Assembly (NCBI GenBank): GCA_002011835.1
Contig: MTPE01000187.1
Location: forward strand, 1 to 8,529
Source: Desulfarculaceae bacterium JdFR-95
GTDB taxonomy: Bacteria > Desulfobacterota > Desulfarculia > Desulfarculales > Desulfarculaceae
Length of the DNA stretch: 8,529 nucleotides
Reading direction: 5' to 3'
The notes beneath the pieces are model-generated. The model did not search any database, was not told the DNA's origin, and saw nothing but the letters and a program-made list of their open reading frames with translations. A program made the position numbers and the translations under genes. Of the stretch, positions 6,508 to 8,529 are shown piece after piece. Numbering within the stretch: position 1 is the first letter of the stretch; each line of letters starts with the position of its first letter.

Positions 6508-7043
6508 ATCCCGTGGCCCGCCCGGAGGACATGGCCGACAAGACCTTCCTGGGTATGGAGTTCCTCACCTGGCTGTGGTTCGCCAGCGAGCAGGAGGACC
6601 CACCCCGCCTGCCCGACGGACGCCCCGTGGGCATCCTCATCGGCGAGCGCATGGTCCTGGGGCCGGGGCCGGGCCGCGAAGGCGCCCGCGTCACCATCCG
6701 CGGGCCAGAGGCCGACCCCCCCGAGGCCCGCCAGGCCCTCAAGCGGGGCAAGCTGGTGGAGGTCCTGCGCCTGGGCCTGGAGCTGGAGGGCGAGGAGTTC
6801 TGGCTCACCCTGGAGGCGCGCACCCTGGGAGTGGCCTCCCTGAAGCTGCCCCCCACTATGCCGCCCCTGGAGGCAGGTGGTAATCTACAGACAGATGCCA
6901 CGGGCGGGCTGCTGGAGCGAGTGGCCCTGATCTCCCAGGCCCTGGAGGCGGTGGAGGGCCTGTTCACCACCTTCCTGCGCTGGCGTCTGGAGAACCCTGG
7001 AGAGTTGGCCCGCGGCATGAGGGCCTGGGTGGCCCAGAGATAG
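6504..7043 (+). CDS. Probable RdgC C-terminal half, encoded as a separate protein
   Basis: The protein is 179 aa. The gene starts at the ATG in the ATGA overlap with the upstream rdgC-like stop, with GGGGAGG just before it. TFLGMEFLTWLWFASEQ (14-30) sits where RdgC has its TDWL-type segment. QALKRGKLVEVLRLGLELEGEEFWLTLEARTLGVASLKLPP (77-117) follows the same order as the E. coli RdgC stretch with EAGKQVTRLALDW and the strand pair after it. Residues 134-166 are predicted helical and hydrophobic. I recognise this by pattern only, and similarity is weak, so an unrelated partner protein remains possible. Together with the upstream protein the total is 384 residues, more than a normal RdgC. Translation is very likely coupled, which would favour equal amounts of the two chains. 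Confidence 0.55.
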   Translation: MNPVARPEDMADKTFLGMEFLTWLWFASEQEDPPRLPDGRPVGILIGERMVLGPGPGREGARVTIRGPEADPPEARQALKRGKLVEVLRLGLELEGEEFWLTLEARTLGVASLKLPPTMPPLEAGGNLQTDATGGLLERVALISQALEAVEGLFTTFLRWRLENPGELARGMRAWVAQR

Positions 7044-7067
7044 ACTCCCTGCTTCGGGAGGTGTGGC

Positions 7068-7394
7068 ATGCCCCCCTTGCGGCGACTGGTGGTGCTGGCC
7101 CTGGTCAGCGTGGTGGTCTCGGCCGCGCTGATGGTGCTCATCACCGGCCGAGGCATCGACGAGCAGATGGTGCCTTTCTACTGGGCCAAGATGCTGTTGG
7201 CCGGAGACCCTCCCGCGCCCTGGCTGGCCCAGTGGCTGGGCAACAACCCGCCCCGCTTCGTCATGCGCCTGGCCGTGATCTGGCACCGGGCTGATCCCGT
7301 GCGCTGGTGGTGGCTGCCCTTGCTGGTCATGGCCGCCAGCCTGCTGCTGGGCCGACGCGCCCGCCGGCGCAGCCAGCTCCCCCCCCGCGGTTAG
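7068..7394 (+). CDS. Small two-helix membrane protein, unknown function
   Basis: The protein is 108 aa; no family is recognised. There are two hydrophobic segments, at about 7-26 (LVVLALVSVVVSAALMVLIT) and about 80-95 (WWWLPLLVMAASLLLG). The loop between them is about 55 residues long and contains several Trp and Pro (DPPAPWLAQWLGNNPP). Basic residues precede the first helix (RR at 5-6) and follow the second (GRRARRRSQ), so both ends are probably cytoplasmic and the loop outside the membrane. The ATG has GGGAGGT 5 bases upstream, and the gene follows the RdgC-like pair after 24 bases, so it is probably in the same operon. A role in recombination is not implied by its sequence. GC-rich codon choice agrees with the neighbours. 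Confidence 0.7.
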   Translation: MPPLRRLVVLALVSVVVSAALMVLITGRGIDEQMVPFYWAKMLLAGDPPAPWLAQWLGNNPPRFVMRLAVIWHRADPVRWWWLPLLVMAASLLLGRRARRRSQLPPRG

Positions 7395-7529
7395 ACCCCC
7401 GGCCCCCGCCACACGGAGCCCCTGCGTCCCCTTCCCTGCCCAGCCGTTGTGTCCCCCGAGCCACCCGGCCCGCGGCCATGAGGAGCCCCCCGCCGTACCC
7501 ACCGCGGGGAGTCATCCACCCCGGAGACA
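7395..7529. other. Convergent intergenic gap
   Basis: This C-rich stretch separates the small membrane protein from the diguanylate cyclase, whose 3' ends face each other. I see no hairpin followed by a T-run, so no intrinsic terminator is called. The 11-mer CCCCTGCGTCC at 7419-7429 recurs at 7541-7551 inside the end of the cyclase gene, which is probably chance in this composition. Confidence 0.5.
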
Positions 7530-8363
7530 TTAGCCGGAAACCCCTGCGTCCGCTGCCTCCCTCGCCACCACCTGGTTGCGGCCCTGGGCCTTGGCCTGGT
7601 ACAAGGCGCGGTCGGCCCGCTTGAGCAGGCGATTCAGGTCGTCGTCCGGCGGCTGCAGTTGGCTGAGACCGATGCTCACGCTGAGACGGGACGGTCCACG
7701 CTCCTCCCCCACCTCGCCCCCCACGCTGATGTCTCCGATCACCCGGCGCAGGCGTTCGGCCAGGGTCTGGCCCCCGGACAGGGTGGTCTCGGGCAGCAGG
7801 ATCACGAACTCCTCGCCCCCCATGCGGGCCAGCAGGTCGTGGCGGCGCATCACCTGGCGGCAGGCCTCGGCCACCCGCCGCAAAGCCCGGTCCCCCACGT
7901 CGTGGCCGTGGGTGTCGTTGACCTCCTTGAACCGGTCCAGGTCCAACACCATCAGGGTGAGGGAACGGCCGTGCCGCAGGGCCCGGCGCACCTCCTGCTC
8001 GGCGTGGCGCAGGAAGTAGCGCCGGTTGAAGGCCCCGGTGAGGGCATCGGTGCTGGCCATGCGCCGCAGGCGTTCCTCCACCACCCGCCGCCGGCTCACC
8101 TCGCGGGAGAGCGCGGCCTGCAGCTTGATCATGTCACTGAAGCCGGAGTAGGCCACCCGACCGATGAGCGGGGTGAGGATCAGGGGAATCACTGCGGCCA
8201 GGACGATGCCGTCCACATCGAAACCCAGCCACAGACAGGTGGTCAGCTTGATACTCAGAGACAGGCAGACCGCCACTATCGTGGTGACCCCCACCGCCCG
8301 GCTCACGCCGTAGCGCGCCACCAAGGTCACCACATAGTCTTTCAGGCGGTCTTCCACCCACAT
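7530..8363 (-). CDS. Membrane-anchored diguanylate cyclase (GGDEF domain)
   Basis: The protein is 277 aa. Two hydrophobic segments at about 22-46 and 50-72 form a hairpin membrane anchor, followed by a charged helix at about 78-103 (LQAALSREVSRRRVVEERLRRM) that fits the signalling coiled coil before GGDEF domains. The GGDEF domain begins with DALTGAFNRR (106-115) and includes LDLDRFKEVNDTHGHDVGD (140-158) with the metal- and substrate-binding residues. The active site is GGEEF (182-186), which is intact, so the enzyme should make cyclic di-GMP from two GTP. RRHD (173-176) lies five residues before GGEEF and fits the RxxD inhibitory site, so product inhibition is expected. No separate sensor domain (PAS, GAF) is seen; the short membrane anchor may itself be the sensor. 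The ATG at 8363 is chosen by the ORF limits and domain layout; its ribosome-binding site is weak. Confidence 0.92.
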   Translation of the reverse strand: MWVEDRLKDYVVTLVARYGVSRAVGVTTIVAVCLSLSIKLTTCLWLGFDVDGIVLAAVIPLILTPLIGRVAYSGFSDMIKLQAALSREVSRRRVVEERLRRMASTDALTGAFNRRYFLRHAEQEVRRALRHGRSLTLMVLDLDRFKEVNDTHGHDVGDRALRRVAEACRQVMRRHDLLARMGGEEFVILLPETTLSGGQTLAERLRRVIGDISVGGEVGEERGPSRLSVSIGLSQLQPPDDDLNRLLKRADRALYQAKAQGRNQVVAREAADAGVSG

Positions 8364-8529
8364 GAATCTGCAGCTATACCTCGAAGCAAAGGGACCGCCA
8401 CTCTGTTGAACGGCAGCTATAGGATCAGGTTAACCGCTCCGGCTCCAAGAAGGCAACCTAAACTACATGAGAAAGGGGGCTATCCCGTCCCCAAGGGTAC
8501 GAGGGACAAAAGCGGCGGTCGCCGGGGAG
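8364..8529. promoter_or_regulatory. Upstream region of the diguanylate cyclase, lower GC, with short repeats
   Basis: This end of the window is clearly less GC-rich than the coding DNA beside it, as expected for a control region. GCAGCTATA occurs twice as a direct repeat (8370-8378 and 8413-8421), 43 bases apart. GGTTAACC (8428-8435) is a perfect palindrome. GTCCC (8487-8491) can pair with GGGAC (8503-8507). On the minus strand several weak hexamer pairs could serve as promoter, none convincing. On the plus strand an ATG at 8467 opens a frame to the window edge (MRKGAIPSPRVRGTKA...), without a Shine-Dalgarno and with codons unlike the neighbours, so I do not call it a gene. Confidence 0.4.

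Noticed and set aside
8370..8383. GCAGCTATACCTCG, similar to the 3' conserved box of the ydaO c-di-AMP riboswitch
   Set aside because: The rest of the riboswitch would have to lie inside the coding DNA of the cyclase, where none of the other conserved boxes are present.
8467..8529. Possible start of a divergent plus-strand gene (MRKGAIPSPRVRG...)
   Set aside because: No Shine-Dalgarno, codons unlike the neighbours, only 21 codons visible before the window ends.

Overview
The window is high-GC bacterial DNA (roughly 68-70% G+C by eye) with tightly packed genes. The best guess for the source is a Desulfobacterota (former Deltaproteobacteria) genome, possibly a Desulfarculales-like sulfate reducer. 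The reasons are the AccA-AccD fusion, the DUF3786 and DUF3795 proteins, the RiPP-type radical SAM enzyme and the RdgC-like protein pair. This placement is inferred from family distribution and not from a marker gene.

Layout. (1) Positions 1-806, + strand: the C-terminal part of a GNAT-like protein that starts outside the window and uses clearly different Glu/Lys codons from its neighbours. (2) Positions 822-971: a very long inverted repeat between two convergent genes, whose right arm includes the last codons of the next gene. (3) Positions 955-5615, - strand: a four-gene operon read right to left. It encodes a fused AccA-AccD-type carboxyltransferase, a DUF3786 protein, a ten-cysteine DUF3795 protein and a radical SAM enzyme of the RiPP-maturation C-methyltransferase type. 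The genes overlap or are 6 bp apart. A good sigma70-like promoter (TTGACA, 17 bp, TAAGCT) lies upstream, with its -35 box inside an 18-bp inverted repeat. (4) Positions 5616-5889: a divergent promoter region. (5) Positions 5890-7394, + strand: two ATGA-overlapping genes that look like the N- and C-terminal halves of RdgC, followed by a small two-helix membrane protein. (6) Positions 7530-8363, - strand: a membrane-anchored diguanylate cyclase with intact GGEEF and I-site. (7) Positions 8364-8529: its upstream region, lower in GC, with short repeats.

The most interesting part is the 955-5615 operon. A carboxyltransferase with altered signature residues is co-transcribed with two domain-of-unknown-function proteins and a radical SAM maturase that has no recognisable RiPP precursor in the window. 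One reading is that the maturase or the Cys-rich protein acts on a protein of the same operon or on a distant target, but nothing in the sequence proves this. The 150-bp palindrome and the split RdgC are the other two points worth checking.
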